Assembly: GCA_011526165.1 (NCBI GenBank)
Contig: WYAY01000223.1
Location: 1 to 47,093 of the forward strand
DNA from: Sulfuritalea sp.
GTDB lineage: Bacteria > Pseudomonadota > Gammaproteobacteria > Burkholderiales > Rhodocyclaceae
Direction of reading: 5' to 3'
Length of the DNA: 47,093 bases
Both the position numbers and the translations under genes were made by a program. The notes beneath the pieces were generated by a model. It made no database searches. It was not told the DNA's origin and saw nothing but the letters and a program-made list of their open reading frames with translations. Below, piece by piece: positions 21,238 to 31,036 of this stretch. Every line of letters begins with the position of its first letter. The first letter of the stretch is position 1.

Positions 21238-21875
21238 TGCAGTTCCGCGTCATTCCCGTCACGCCCTTCCAGCAGAACTGTTCGCTGCTCTGGTGCGAGC
21301 GGACCATGAAAGGCGCCGTGGTCGATCCGGGCGGCGATTTGGACGCCATCCAGGCCGCCGCCGCCCGGTTCGGCGTCGGCATCGAGAAGATTCTGCTCAC
21401 GCACGGGCATATCGATCATGCCGGCGGTACGGCGGAGCTTCGGCGCCGCCTCGCCGTCCCGGTCGAGGGACCGCAGCGTGAGGAAGCGTTCTGGATCGAC
21501 CAGCTGCCGCAGCAGAGCCAGATGTTCGGCTTTCCCCGCGCGGAAGCCTTCGTGCCGGATCGCTGGCTCGAGGACGGCGATGTCGTGACCTTCGGCGAGG
21601 TGAGGCTGGAGGTGATCCATACGCCCGGACATACGCCGGGCCATGTCGTCTTCTTCGAGCGGGCGGCAAGAATCGCAGTGGTGGGCGACGTGCTGTTCCA
21701 GGGCTCGATCGGTCGCACGGACTTTCCGCGCGGCGACCACGACACGCTGATCCGCTCCATCCGGGAAAAGCTGTGGCCGCTCGGCGACGACGTCACCTTC
21801 ATTCCCGGCCATGGCCCCTTGTCCACCTTCGGCGACGAGCGGGCAAGCAATCCCTTCGTCGGCGATTTCGCCTGA
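21237..21875 (+). CDS. Metallo-beta-lactamase-fold hydrolase (YcbL / type II glyoxalase II-like)
   Basis: This 212-residue protein has the metal-binding motif THGHIDH (H56, H58, D60, H61), HTPGHTPGHV, a GD metal ligand in VVGDVLF, and PGHGP near the end. The order matches the small YcbL group of glyoxalase II-like enzymes, which lack the C-terminal substrate domain of GloB. It probably hydrolyses S-acyl thiols; the real substrate is not shown. Its start shares one base with the gyrB stop. Its stop abuts the topB stop on the other strand with no gap. Confidence 0.85.
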
Positions 21876-24428
21876 TTATTTTTTCGCGGTTTTCTTCTTC
21901 GCGGGCGCTTTTGCCGCCGTCTTGGCGCGACTGACTTTTGCCGGCGCCGCCGCGGGCTTTTCGGCGCTCTTCTTGGCGGCGGCCTTGGGCGCGCGCGGCT
22001 CGAACTCGAAGCCGACCTTGCCGTCGCTGCCGCTGACCAGATAGGCGGAGAACCTGCGGCGCGTCTTGTTCGAGATGAAGCCTTTGAGCAGGTCGGTGCG
22101 CCCTTCCTTGAGCAGCTTGCCCATCTGCGCACGCTCCACCGGCTGCTGCAGGATGATCTTGCCCGAGCGGAAATCGCAGGTCTTGTCGGCCCCGACGGCC
22201 TTCTCGCAGACGTAGGCCATGCCGTGCTCGTAGACCTTCTTGCCGCACTTCGGGCATTTGCCCAACGGTTCCTGGCCGCTGAAATCGATGGCTTCACCGT
22301 CGGCCTCGCCGGCGCTGCCCTGGCCGAAGTCGAACTCCGGCAGGTGCTCGGTGTTGAGGCGGATCATGGCGGCGAAGGGCCGCCCCATCTTGCTGCGGAA
22401 GCCCTGCAGGGGGCCGACAACGCCCCTGGAAAGAAGCTCATCGACTTCTTCCGGCTCATACTGGCGGCCGGCGACGACCTTCCATAGCGCGTAGCCGCAC
22501 TTCTTGCACTGGAACTTCTTGTAGTTCTCCTGGATCACGCCGCCGCACTTCGGGCAGGGCGTGGTGAGGGTGCTGAAAACTTCCTCGGGGATCTCGCCGT
22601 GCTTGATGCGGTCGACCATTTCTCGTGTCTGCTCGACGATGTGGTCCATGAACTCGTCGCGCTCCAGCTCGCCGTGTTCCATCTGCTTCAGCTTGTATTC
22701 CCAGTGGCCGGTGAGTTCCGGCGAGTGCAGTTCGTCGATGCCGAGCGTGGACAAGGCCACCATCAGCGAGAAGGCCTTGGCCGTCGGCTGCAGCTCGCGG
22801 CCGTTGCGGTGCACGTACTCTTCTTGGATGAGGCCCTCGATGGTGGCGGCGCGCGTCGCCGGCGTGCCGAGGCCGCGCGCCGACATGGCTTCGCGCAGTT
22901 CCTCCTCCTCGATCAGCTTGCCGGCGCCTTCCATGGCGGTGAGCAGCGTCGCTTCGGTGAAGCGCGCCGGCGGCTTGGTCTGGTTCGCCTTGACCTCGAC
23001 GTCGTTGGCCCAGACGCGCTCCTTCGGCTTGATGGGCACCAGGCTCGGCGTCTCGTCTTCCCCCTGCGCCTCCTTGCCATAGACGGCAAGCCAGCCCGCG
23101 GCGACCAGCACCTTGCCTTCCGACTTGAAGGCTTCGCCCTCGACGCGCGTGATGCGCGTCGTCACGTTGTATTCCGCCGCCGGGAAGAAGATGGCGAGGA
23201 ATCGCCTGGTGACGAGGTCGTAGAGTTTCTGCTCGGCTTCGGAGAGATGCTTGGGCTCGGCCCCGGTCGGGATGATGGCGAAGTGGTCGGAGACCTTGGC
23301 GTTGTTGAAAATGCGCTTGTTCGGATGCGCCCAGCCGCCCTTCAGGATCTGCCCGGCGAAGGGAGCGTACGGCGTTCCCGAAAAGCTCTTCAGCGTCTCC
23401 TTCACCGTGGCGATGTAGTCTTCCGGCAGGTAGCGCGAATCGGTTCGCGGATAGGTCAGCGCCTTGTGCTTCTCGTAGAGCGCCTGCGCCAGGGCGAGCG
23501 TCGTCTTGGCGGAGAAGCCGAAACGGCCGTTGGCCTCGCGCTGCAGGGAAGTGAGGTCGTAGAGCAGGGGCGACAACTGGGTGGTCGGCTTGCTTTCCTC
23601 CTCCACCGTGCCGTGCTTGCCGAGGCATTTCTTGCGGATGGCCTCGGCCTTCCTGATGTCCCACAGGCGCTCTGCCTTGGCGTGCTCGTCGTCCGTCTTG
23701 GCGAATTTCTCGTCGAACCAGCGGCCGCGGTAGGCGCCGGCCGTGGCGGCAAATTCTCCCTCCACTTCCCAGTAGTCGCGCGGCCGGTGCGCGCGGATGC
23801 GCTCCTCGCGCTCGACCAGGATGGCCAGCGTCGGCGTCTGCACGCGGCCCACCGGCGTCTTGTGGAAGCCGCCCTCCTGCGAGTTGAATGCGGTCATCGC
23901 GCGCGTGCCGTTGATGCCGATCAGCCAATCGGCCTCGGAGCGGCAGCGCGCGGCATCCGCCAGCGGCCGCATCTCCTTGTCCGTGCGCAGGTGGGCGAAG
24001 CCCTCGCGGATGGCGCTTTGCGTCATCGATTGCAGCCAGAGGCGGCGGACCGGCTTCTCGGTTCCGGCATGCTGCACCAGATAGCGGAAGATGAGCTCGC
24101 CTTCGCGGCCCGCGTCGCAGGCGTTGATGAGGCCGCCGACGTCCTTGCGCTTCATCAGCCGCGTCAACAGCTTGAGGCGCTCGCCGGTCTTGTCGATCGG
24201 ATTGAGCGTGAAATGCGGCGGGACCACCGGCAGATGGGCGAAGGACCATTTGCCGCGCTTGACCTCGTATTCCTCCGGCACGGCCAGCTCGAGCAGGTGG
24301 CCGATGGCCGACGACAGCACGTAGTCGTCGCTCTCGAAATATTCGCCCTGCTTGGCGAAGCCGCCCAGGGCCCGCGCGATGTCCTGGGCGACGGAGGGTT
24401 TCTCGGCAATGATCAGTTGTTTACTCAT
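21876..24428 (-). CDS. topB: DNA topoisomerase III
   Basis: This 850-residue type IA topoisomerase decatenates single-stranded DNA. The Toprim part has NACDAGREGELIF (102-114) and the catalytic tyrosine is Y326 in LTYPRTDSRYLPED. Two zinc-ribbon-like segments follow: CPKCGGVIQENYKKFQCKKC and CPKCGKKVYEHGMAYVC. The protein ends in an Ala/Lys-rich tail of about 45 residues that probably binds DNA without sequence preference. The tail encodes one GACTGACTTT motif, read as K-V-S. A 9-bp hairpin lies just upstream of the start. It is the last gene of the LysM-dprA-smg-topB operon. Confidence 0.95.
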   Translation of the reverse strand: MSKQLIIAEKPSVAQDIARALGGFAKQGEYFESDDYVLSSAIGHLLELAVPEEYEVKRGKWSFAHLPVVPPHFTLNPIDKTGERLKLLTRLMKRKDVGGLINACDAGREGELIFRYLVQHAGTEKPVRRLWLQSMTQSAIREGFAHLRTDKEMRPLADAARCRSEADWLIGINGTRAMTAFNSQEGGFHKTPVGRVQTPTLAILVEREERIRAHRPRDYWEVEGEFAATAGAYRGRWFDEKFAKTDDEHAKAERLWDIRKAEAIRKKCLGKHGTVEEESKPTTQLSPLLYDLTSLQREANGRFGFSAKTTLALAQALYEKHKALTYPRTDSRYLPEDYIATVKETLKSFSGTPYAPFAGQILKGGWAHPNKRIFNNAKVSDHFAIIPTGAEPKHLSEAEQKLYDLVTRRFLAIFFPAAEYNVTTRITRVEGEAFKSEGKVLVAAGWLAVYGKEAQGEDETPSLVPIKPKERVWANDVEVKANQTKPPARFTEATLLTAMEGAGKLIEEEELREAMSARGLGTPATRAATIEGLIQEEYVHRNGRELQPTAKAFSLMVALSTLGIDELHSPELTGHWEYKLKQMEHGELERDEFMDHIVEQTREMVDRIKHGEIPEEVFSTLTTPCPKCGGVIQENYKKFQCKKCGYALWKVVAGRQYEPEEVDELLSRGVVGPLQGFRSKMGRPFAAMIRLNTEHLPEFDFGQGSAGEADGEAIDFSGQEPLGKCPKCGKKVYEHGMAYVCEKAVGADKTCDFRSGKIILQQPVERAQMGKLLKEGRTDLLKGFISNKTRRRFSAYLVSGSDGKVGFEFEPRAPKAAAKKSAEKPAAAPAKVSRAKTAAKAPAKKKTAKK
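21929..21938 (+). repeat. GACTGACTTT motif, copy 2
   Basis: An exact 10-mer in topB, in context GCGACTGACTTTTGCC; the gene is on the other strand and reads it K-V-S-R. Confidence 0.6.
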
Positions 24429-24434
24429 GCGGTC

Positions 24435-24458
24435 CGGCGGCGCGCCTAAGCGCCGCCG
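24435..24458 (-). promoter_or_regulatory. GC hairpin just before the topB start
   Basis: A 9-bp perfect stem (24435-24443 with 24450-24458) with a 6-base loop ends 6 bases before the topB ATG. It has no T-run and so is not an intrinsic terminator. In the mRNA it would bury the ribosome-binding region. Confidence 0.55.
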
Positions 24459-24525
24459 TCAAAGCGTGGAAAGGGCGGGATGATAAGGATTGCGCCGCGG
24501 ACTGGCAAGCCGGGGCGCCGCGCGC

Positions 24526-24984
24526 TCAATGCAGGTAGCGCGCATCGTTGCCGGAAAGCAGCTCTTCCAGTATCAGGGAATCCATTGCCTGGTGCTGCTG
24601 CCACAGCACCATCAGGACGATGATTTTCAGCCTCGACAGCGGTACGAGGTGCTCGGACAGTGCCATGGCGCGCTCGATGATCAGTTCGCGCGTCAGTGGA
24701 TTCAGCACGCCGGCGCTTTCGAGGAAGGCGATGAAGCCCCGGCAGTCCGTGTCGAGCCTGGCGGTCTCTTCGGCGGCGTAGCAGCGCAGCGAGTCGTTGT
24801 CGACGGCGATGGCGGGCAGGCTGTCGCCGCCGGCCTCCTGCAGTCCGTCCAGCCACTGCAGGGCTTCGCTGATTTCCTCGTCCTCGAAGCCGGCGGCGGA
24901 GAGCTTCAGGGCGAGTTGCTCGGGTTCGGGATAGGCGTCGGCGTGGAAAAAGTTTTCGAAGAGATAAACAAGTATGTCGAACAT
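24526..24984 (-). CDS. smg: Smg family protein (DUF494)
   Basis: This 152-residue acidic protein begins MFDILVYLFENFF and contains the LIIERAMAL and LKIIVLMVLWQQ segments of the Smg family, commonly found next to dprA. Its biochemical role is not established. The ATG at 24984 matches the family start. An in-frame ATG at 25008 overlaps the dprA stop as ATGA and would add eight residues (MNRRHDAA); it may be used for coupling. Confidence 0.92.
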   Translation of the reverse strand: MFDILVYLFENFFHADAYPEPEQLALKLSAAGFEDEEISEALQWLDGLQEAGGDSLPAIAVDNDSLRCYAAEETARLDTDCRGFIAFLESAGVLNPLTRELIIERAMALSEHLVPLSRLKIIVLMVLWQQHQAMDSLILEELLSGNDARYLH

Positions 24985-25004
24985 GGCGGCGTCGTGTCGT
25001 CTGT

Positions 25005-26093
25005 TCATGGGCCGATGCGTTGGAACCGTCCTCCCGGCAGGCTGGCGATCCTGCCGTCCAGCTCCAGTTGCAACAGAATGGCGTATAGCCTCTCGGCCGT
25101 CAAGCCGGAACGCGCCGCCAGCGTGTCGACATCGCAAGAATCGTAAGCAAGACAATCGAGTAGCTTCGAAGCCTGGGCATCGCTCGGCTGCGCGGCGGCG
25201 GCTTTTTCCGGCGGCGCACCGCTCATGCCGAGTTCATCGAGAATGTCGCGCGCGTCATCCACCAGCTTGGCGCCCTGCTTGATCAGCTTGTGGCAGCCCT
25301 TCGAGAGGGGCGAGTGGATCGAGCCGGGAATGGCGAAGACGTCGCGGCCCTGCTCGCCGGCCTGGCGGGCGGTGATGAGCGAGCCGCTGCGTTCCGCCGC
25401 CTCCACCACCAGGCAGCCGCGCGCAAGGCCGGAAATGATGCGGTTGCGGCGCGGGAAATTCTCCCGCAGCGCCGGTGTGCCGAGCGGGAACTCGCTGACG
25501 ATGGCGCCGCGTTCGGCGATCTCGCGCGCCAGCGCCTGGTTGCGCGGCGGGTAGACGCGATCGATGCCGGTGCCGATCACGGCGATGGTGGATGCCTTGC
25601 CGCGCAGGCCGCCGCGGTGGGCCGCTGCATCGATGCCCAGCGCCAGGCCGCTGACGATGGCGAGCCCGGCGTCGGCGAGGGCCGCGGCGAAGGCCTCGGC
25701 GTTCGCTTCGCCTTGTGGCGTGGCATTGCGCGAACCGACGATGGCGATGGCCGGCGCATTCAGCAGTTGCGTGCGCCCCATCGCGTACAGCACGGTGGGC
25801 GGGTCCGGGGTGTCGAGCAGGCGCTGCGGATAGGCCGCATCGGCCAGGGTGAGGATGGCATTGCCGGGCGCAGCGGCCCAGGCGAGCGCCGCCTCGATTT
25901 CGTCCTGCGCGTCGTAGGAAAGCAACTGCTCCGCCAGCTTGAGCGGCATGGCGCTCGCCAGGGAGGCGGGACTGGCGGAAAAAATCCGCTCGGGAAGGCC
26001 GAATGCGGCGAGCAGCCTGCGTTGCGTCTCGCCGCCGATGCCTGGCGCAAGCGTCAGGCGCAACCAGGCGGCGAGTTCGCTGTTGCCGGGCAC
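25005..26093 (-). CDS. dprA: DNA-processing protein DprA
   Basis: This 362-residue protein protects incoming single-stranded DNA and loads RecA during natural transformation. The Rossmann-like core has AIVGSRNATPQGE, IVSGLALGIDAAAHRGGL, IGTGIDRVYPPRN and then SEFPLGTPALRENFPRRNRI, all diagnostic. A C-terminal winged-helix (about residues 300-362) is present. The start is GTG at 26093, directly after the TAA of the LysM gene. Its presence fits, but does not prove, natural competence. Confidence 0.95.
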   Translation of the reverse strand: MPGNSELAAWLRLTLAPGIGGETQRRLLAAFGLPERIFSASPASLASAMPLKLAEQLLSYDAQDEIEAALAWAAAPGNAILTLADAAYPQRLLDTPDPPTVLYAMGRTQLLNAPAIAIVGSRNATPQGEANAEAFAAALADAGLAIVSGLALGIDAAAHRGGLRGKASTIAVIGTGIDRVYPPRNQALAREIAERGAIVSEFPLGTPALRENFPRRNRIISGLARGCLVVEAAERSGSLITARQAGEQGRDVFAIPGSIHSPLSKGCHKLIKQGAKLVDDARDILDELGMSGAPPEKAAAAQPSDAQASKLLDCLAYDSCDVDTLAARSGLTAERLYAILLQLELDGRIASLPGGRFQRIGP

Positions 26094-27110
26094 TTACGGC
26101 GTGCGGACGATATCGGAAACGATGACGGGCCGGGTGACGTCCATCACCAGCGCGTAGGAAATGCGCTCGAAGACACGGAACACGAACACCACGCCGTAGC
26201 GCTCGGACGGCAGTTTGACGGTGCTGGTTTCATTGCCGTCACGGTAGAGGCGCTCGCCGCCTTTGCGATAGAGGGCCAGCACGTGGCCGGCCTCGATGCC
26301 GTCACGGCTGCCGCGGTTGAGGGTGACGACGGAATGGCGTCCGCTTTCCTTGACGCCGCCGTACACGGTCGCAATCTGGCCTTCGATCTGCTTGGCGGGC
26401 GCGTGCGGGGCATAGTTCCCGATGTCGGCGCGCGCGGCCGGCAGCAGCCGGTCGTTGATGCCGATTTCCTGCACGGCCGTGGCAATGTCCACCGTCGCCG
26501 GGTCGCCTTCGGCGACGAGCGTGGCGGTGCCGAGATAGAAGGCCTCGTGGCCGATCGCTTCCCTTGTTTCCGGATCGAGGATCGGCTTGGTGGGACGGAA
26601 GACCTGCCACTGCTTGGTTTTTTCCTTGAGGCCGGCGACGTAGGCGCGGCCACCCGGGCCGATATACACGCGGTCTTCCTGCGTGGCGACGATTTTTGGC
26701 GCATTCTTCAGGCCGTCTTCGTCCAGCACGAGCGGCTTCGACAGGAAGGGCTCGATGACATTCTGCGGGATGCTCGGAATCGCCCGGGCCGGCTGCTCGG
26801 AATACACTTTCGGTTGGAGCTTGACGTCCTCGATGCGCAATTGGGGCGTGGCGCCGCTGCGGTCGAGCACCAGCACCTGGCCGGGATAGATGCGGTGCGG
26901 ATTCTTCACCTGATCCTTGTTCATGCGCCACAGTTCGGGCCAGCGGTAGGGCTCCTGGAGGAACTTGCCCGAAATGCCCCATAACGTGTCGCCCTTGACC
27001 ACGGTGTGGCGGTCGGGCGCGTCATTGGCGAGCTGGAGTGGCTTGGCGTCCTGCGCCAGGGCACAGGCGGTTGAAATACTCAGAAGCAGCGCAGATATAA
27101 TGCGAATCAT
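26094..27110 (-). CDS. LysM-domain periplasmic protein
   Basis: This protein of about 338 residues starts with a signal peptide (MIRIISALLLSISTACALAQ). A LysM domain follows: HTVVKGDTLWGISGKFL up to RIYPGQVLVL. The rest has no enzymatic motif that I recognise. Such proteins are commonly encoded next to dprA and def in betaproteobacteria and probably bind peptidoglycan. The ATG at 27110 has GAGG at eight bases; the ATG at 27116 has it too close. It is the first gene of the operon with dprA, smg and topB and is divergent from def. Confidence 0.85.
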   Translation of the reverse strand: MIRIISALLLSISTACALAQDAKPLQLANDAPDRHTVVKGDTLWGISGKFLQEPYRWPELWRMNKDQVKNPHRIYPGQVLVLDRSGATPQLRIEDVKLQPKVYSEQPARAIPSIPQNVIEPFLSKPLVLDEDGLKNAPKIVATQEDRVYIGPGGRAYVAGLKEKTKQWQVFRPTKPILDPETREAIGHEAFYLGTATLVAEGDPATVDIATAVQEIGINDRLLPAARADIGNYAPHAPAKQIEGQIATVYGGVKESGRHSVVTLNRGSRDGIEAGHVLALYRKGGERLYRDGNETSTVKLPSERYGVVFVFRVFERISYALVMDVTRPVIVSDIVRTP

Positions 27111-27235
27111 CGTCATGGCCTCGCACAAGGTTCCCGAGCCGGGAACCGGATTCTCGTCGAAGTCTAGCACGCTAGCCTCGATTTTTACAGGTTTGCATTA
27201 ATTGTTGCACCTAATTACCTAATCTGCAAGCTTTT

Positions 27236-27739
27236 ATGGCCCTGCTGCCGATCCTACGCTATCCCGACCCCCGCCTGCACAAGAAAGCCGTCCCCGTGCT
27301 GCGGATCGATGAGACCGTCCGCAAACTGATCGCCGACATGGCGGAGACCATGTACGAAGCGCCCGGCATCGGTTTGGCCGCCACCCAGGTGGATGAGCAC
27401 AAGCGGGTGGTCGTCATCGATGTGTCGGAGGACAAGTCTAAACTGCTGGCCCTGGTCAACCCTGAAATCCTCGAGCGATCCGGCGAACAGGTCTGCGAGG
27501 AAGGTTGTTTGTCGGTGCCCGGCATCTACGACAAAGTCACCCGCAGCGAACGGGTCAGGGTGCGCGCCCTCGATGCGCAGGGCGAGCCGTTCGAGTTGGA
27601 AGCCGAGGGCCTGCTGGCGGTGTGCATACAGCACGAAATCGATCACCTCGACGGCAAGGTGTTTGTCGAGCATCTTTCACAGCTCAAGCAGGGCCGTATC
27701 AAGGCCAAGCTCGCCAAGCAGGCGCGCATCACAGCCTGA
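27236..27739 (+). CDS. def: Peptide deformylase
   Basis: This 167-residue metalloenzyme removes the formyl group from nascent proteins. The three family motifs are intact: GIGLAATQ (44-51), EGCLSVP with metal ligand C91, and QHEIDHLDG with ligands H133 and H137 and catalytic E134. The stop overlaps the fmt start by one base (TGATG). The 125-base gap to the LysM gene holds no confident promoter on either strand. Confidence 0.97.
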   Translation: MALLPILRYPDPRLHKKAVPVLRIDETVRKLIADMAETMYEAPGIGLAATQVDEHKRVVVIDVSEDKSKLLALVNPEILERSGEQVCEEGCLSVPGIYDKVTRSERVRVRALDAQGEPFELEAEGLLAVCIQHEIDHLDGKVFVEHLSQLKQGRIKAKLAKQARITA

Positions 27740-28674
27740 TGCGTGTCATTTTCGCCGGGACGCCCGAGTTCGCGGCGCAAGCATTGGCAGCCATCCTGGC
27801 CTCCGGCCATGATGTGCCGTTAGTGCTCACTCAACCGGATCGACCCGCCGGGCGAGGCATGAGCCTGCAGGCCAGCCCGGTGAAGCAACTTGCCCAGAAA
27901 CACGGCTTGGCGTTGCATCAGCCATCCTCGCTGAAGCCCGAGGAAGTGCGCCAGCCGATCATTGAGGCGCGGTCAGACGTCATGGTGGTGGCGGCCTACG
28001 GCCTGATCCTGCCGCAAGCCGTGCTGGACGTTCCGCGGCTGGGCTGCCTGAACATCCATGCCTCGCTCCTGCCGCGCTGGCGCGGCGCGGCGCCCATTCA
28101 GCGCGCAATCCTGGCCGGCGATGTCGAGACTGGCGTCACCATCATGCGCATGGAGGCCGGGCTCGACACCGGGCCGATGCTGCTCAAGGCAAATCTGCCC
28201 ATTGCGGCCGCAGATACCGCCGGCACCCTGCACGACAAACTGGCGTCGCTGGGCGCGGGCCTGATTGCAGAGGCGCTGGCCAACTTGGAACGGGGCGAAC
28301 TGCCTGGCGAAATCCAGCCGGCCGAGGGAGTGACTTACGCCGCCAAGCTGGACAAGCGCGAAGCCGCACTCGACTGGCGCCTGCCCGCCGCGCAGCTGGG
28401 CCGCGCGGTGCGCGCCTTCAACCCCTTTCCCGGTGCGACGGCGCAGCTCGACGGACAAGCCATGAAGATCTGGCGCGCCGAGCCGGTTTCGGGCAGCGGC
28501 GTGCCCGGCAGCATCCTGGCAGCTGGCGCCGACGGCATCGTGGTGGCTTGCGGCGAGGGTGCGCTGCGGCTGACCGAGCTGCAGAAGGCCGGCGGCAAGC
28601 GACTCAAGGCGGCGGACTTCCTGTGCGGCTTCGAGCTCGCGCCCGGCCAGCGCTTCGCCGTCGCGGCGGATTGA
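27739..28674 (+). CDS. fmt: Methionyl-tRNA formyltransferase
   Basis: This 311-residue enzyme formylates initiator Met-tRNA with 10-formyl-tetrahydrofolate. It starts [16 protein letters not shown]. The catalytic segment [20 protein letters not shown] carries the family Asn and His. The C-terminal OB-like domain begins near residue 207. It is translationally linked to def. Confidence 0.97.
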   Translation: MRVIFAGTPEFAAQALAAILASGHDVPLVLTQPDRPAGRGMSLQASPVKQLAQKHGLALHQPSSLKPEEVRQPIIEARSDVMVVAAYGLILPQAVLDVPRLGCLNIHASLLPRWRGAAPIQRAILAGDVETGVTIMRMEAGLDTGPMLLKANLPIAAADTAGTLHDKLASLGAGLIAEALANLERGELPGEIQPAEGVTYAAKLDKREAALDWRLPAAQLGRAVRAFNPFPGATAQLDGQAMKIWRAEPVSGSGVPGSILAAGADGIVVACGEGALRLTELQKAGGKRLKAADFLCGFELAPGQRFAVAAD

Positions 28675-28731
28675 ATTTTTCCGCATCCCCCTCATCTAAG
28701 TTCTGCGTTTGTTAACAGGAGACACGATTCC

Positions 28732-29571
28732 ATGTTCGGCAACTGGCTGAAAACCGCGATCCTCATGGCCGGCATCCTGGCGCTGTTCGCCGCCGTCGGC
28801 GGCGCCATCGGCGGCGCCCAGGGCATGGTCATCGCCTTCCTGCTCGGCGCGGGCATGAATTTCTTCGCCTACTGGTTTTCCGACAAGATGGTGCTGCGCA
28901 TGTACAACGCGCAGGAAGTGGACGAGGCCTCCTCGCCCTATCTCTACAACATGGTGAGGGAGCTCGCCCAGCGCGCGCAGATCCCGATGCCGCGCGTCTA
29001 TCTCATCGACGAGGCGCAGCCCAACGCCTTCGCCACCGGGCGCAATCCGGAGCATGCCGCCGTGGCGGCGACCACCGGCATCCTGCAACTGCTGTCCGCA
29101 CGCGAACTGCGCGGCGTCATGGCGCACGAGCTATCGCACGTCAAGCACCGCGACATCCTCATCTCGACGATCTCCGCCACCATCGCCGGCGCGATCTCCT
29201 CGCTGGCGCAGTTCGGCATGCTGTTCGGCGGCTCGCGCGACGGCGAGCGCGCCAACCCGATCGTCGCCATCGTCGTCATGATCCTGGCGCCGATCGCCGC
29301 CATGCTGATCCAGATGGCCATCTCGCGCGCGCGCGAGTTCGAGGCCGACCGCGGCGGCGCCGAGATCTCCGGCGACCCGCATGCGCTGGCCGACGCGCTG
29401 GCGAAGATCGACGCCTACGCCCGCGGCATTCCCATGCAGACGGCCGAGGCGCATCCCGAGACGGCGCAGATGATGATCATGAACCCGCTCTCCGGCGGCG
29501 GCCTGCGCGGCCTGTTCAGCACCCATCCGGCGACGGAAGAGCGCATCGGGCGCCTGCGCGCGATGGCCTGA
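28732..29571 (+). CDS. htpX: Membrane zinc protease HtpX
   Basis: This 279-residue M48 metalloprotease takes part in membrane-protein quality control. Two hydrophobic segments open the protein. The zinc site is H132-E-L-S-H136, with the third ligand in [10 protein letters not shown]. Two more hydrophobic segments lie near residues 145-200. A clear GGAGA ribosome site precedes the ATG. It ends at a terminator shared with the opposing acyl-carrier-protein gene. Confidence 0.96.
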   Translation: MFGNWLKTAILMAGILALFAAVGGAIGGAQGMVIAFLLGAGMNFFAYWFSDKMVLRMYNAQEVDEASSPYLYNMVRELAQRAQIPMPRVYLIDEAQPNAFATGRNPEHAAVAATTGILQLLSARELRGVMAHELSHVKHRDILISTISATIAGAISSLAQFGMLFGGSRDGERANPIVAIVVMILAPIAAMLIQMAISRAREFEADRGGAEISGDPHALADALAKIDAYARGIPMQTAEAHPETAQMMIMNPLSGGGLRGLFSTHPATEERIGRLRAMA

Positions 29572-29587
29572 GCGGAAACGAGAGGGG

Positions 29588-29614
29588 AAAGGGGCGGCCG
29601 CAGCCGCCCTTTTT
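29588..29614. terminator. Bidirectional intrinsic terminator
   Basis: A GC-rich stem (GGGCGGC with GCCGCCC, loop CGCA, one bulged G on the left arm) is flanked by AAA on the left and TTTTT on the right. It lies between the convergent htpX and acyl-carrier-protein genes. Confidence 0.8.
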
Positions 29615-29858
29615 ATTTCAGTTTCTTCTGCAAATAGTCCAGCACGTCGCCCAGGGTGACGAGCTTGGCGTAGTCGGCCTCGGGAATCTCCACCTTCAGC
29701 TTCTCGTGCAGGCCGATGAGGAAGTTGAGCCAGTCCATCGAGTCGAGGTCGACCTGGTTTCTGAGCGGCCGGTCGGCGCGCAGGTCGCCGTCTTCCACTT
29801 CCGGCGCGATGGTCTTCAGCGTGGCGATGACCACGGCGCGCAGTTCTTGTTCTTCCAT
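29613..29858 (-). CDS. Acyl carrier protein-like protein
   Basis: This 81-residue acidic protein has the carrier motif VDLDSMDWLNF, with S40 as the expected phosphopantetheine site, and the helical spacing of an acyl carrier protein. Its start shares one base with the E2 stop (TAATG), so it is the last gene of the dehydrogenase operon. It differs from the housekeeping AcpP motif (DSLD), so it is probably dedicated to the complex or the ligase encoded upstream. Its role is inferred from position only. Confidence 0.85.
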   Translation of the reverse strand: MEEQELRAVVIATLKTIAPEVEDGDLRADRPLRNQVDLDSMDWLNFLIGLHEKLKVEIPEADYAKLVTLGDVLDYLQKKLK

Positions 29859-31036
29859 TACAGGGTCTCCGGTTGTTGCAGCATTTCGCGCAGCTCGGCG
29901 AGGAACAGCCCGCCGCGATGGCCGTCCGAGACGCGGTGGTCGGCGGCGAGGCTCGCCGTCACCACCGGCGTCACCGTCAGCGTGCCGTTTTCCACCCAGG
30001 GCTGCTCGACGATGCGGCCGAAGCCGACCAGCGCCACCTGTGGCGGGTAGATGACGCCGTACACCGCCGCCACGCCCTGCTCGCCGAGGTTCGTCACGGT
30101 GAGGGTCGGGTCGGACATCTCCGAGCTGCGCAGCGAGCCGGCGCGGGCGCGCTTCACCAGGTCGGTGAGGTCGAGCATCAGCTGCTCGAGCGATTTGTTG
30201 CCGACATCGTGGATGGCCGGCGCGATGAGGCCGCCCTGCCTGAGCGAGATTGCCACCCCGATGTGCGCCGCCGACGCGGGCTGGAAGGCGCCGTCGCGGA
30301 AGAAGCCGTTCATCTCGGGGAATTTTCTCAGCGCCAGCGCCACCGCCTTCAGCTGCAGGACGGCCATGAGCAGGCGCGCCGTGATCGGCCGGCTCTCGTT
30401 GGCCTGCGCCAGCCAGTCCGTCGCGCGGCGCATCGGCACCGGCTCGGAGAGATAGTAGTGCGGGATCTCGCGCTTCGAGCGGCTCATTGCCGCGGCGATG
30501 GCCTTGCGCATTTCCGCCGCCTTGTCGGGCACAGGCACCGCCCTGGCGGGACTGACTTTGGTCGCAGCCGCCTGCTCGACGTCCGCCAGCGTGACGGCGC
30601 CCTCCGGGCCGGTGCCGGCGACCGAGTCGATGTCGACGCCGAGTTCCTCCGCATGCTTGCGCGCCGCCGGCGAGATGCGGCGGCGGCCGGCGATCGCGGC
30701 AGCGGGGCGCGCCGCGGCTGCAGGCGCGGGGGACGGCGCTGCAGCCGCCTTGGGCGCTGGCGCCGCACGCGGCGTGCGCTTCGCCGTCTCCGGCGTTTCG
30801 CCCGCCTCGAGCAGGGTCGCCATCACCGTGCCGACGGGGATCGTCTCGTCCGGCTGGACCAGCAGCTCGAAGACAGTGCCCTCGCTCCAGATTTCGACGT
30901 CGACTGCCGCCTTCGAGGTGTCGACGATGGCCACCACCTGGCCCTTCTTCACCGTGTCGCCGGGACTGACTTTCCATTCGAGGAGCTTGCCCTCGTCCAT
31001 GTCGGCGCCGAGGGACGGCAGTTTGAATTCGATCAT
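29858..31036 (-). CDS. Dihydrolipoamide acyltransferase (E2) of a 2-oxoacid/acetoin dehydrogenase
   Basis: This 392-residue protein has one lipoyl domain (about 1-78, with K42 in DTSKAAVDV), an Ala/Pro linker, an E3/E1-binding domain ([16 protein letters not shown]), a second linker and the catalytic domain. The catalytic motif is DHRVSDG, near residue 370. ATG at 31036 overlaps the E1 beta stop as ATGA. Two GACTGACTTT motifs lie in it, at 30550 and 30964, each read as K-V-S-P. The acyl group is uncertain: pyruvate, acetoin or a branched-chain 2-oxoacid are all possible. Confidence 0.9.
   Translation of the reverse strand: MIEFKLPSLGADMDEGKLLEWKVSPGDTVKKGQVVAIVDTSKAAVDVEIWSEGTVFELLVQPDETIPVGTVMATLLEAGETPETAKRTPRAAPAPKAAAAPSPAPAAAARPAAAIAGRRRISPAARKHAEELGVDIDSVAGTGPEGAVTLADVEQAAATKVSPARAVPVPDKAAEMRKAIAAAMSRSKREIPHYYLSEPVPMRRATDWLAQANESRPITARLLMAVLQLKAVALALRKFPEMNGFFRDGAFQPASAAHIGVAISLRQGGLIAPAIHDVGNKSLEQLMLDLTDLVKRARAGSLRSSEMSDPTLTVTNLGEQGVAAVYGVIYPPQVALVGFGRIVEQPWVENGTLTVTPVVTASLAADHRVSDGHRGGLFLAELREMLQQPETL
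30550..30559 (+). repeat. GACTGACTTT motif, copy 3
   Basis: An exact 10-mer in the E2 gene, in context GGGACTGACTTTGG; read on the other strand as K-V-S-P. Confidence 0.6.
30964..30973 (+). repeat. GACTGACTTT motif, copy 4
   Basis: A second exact copy in the E2 gene, in context CGGGACTGACTTTCC, in the lipoyl-domain coding part. Confidence 0.6.
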
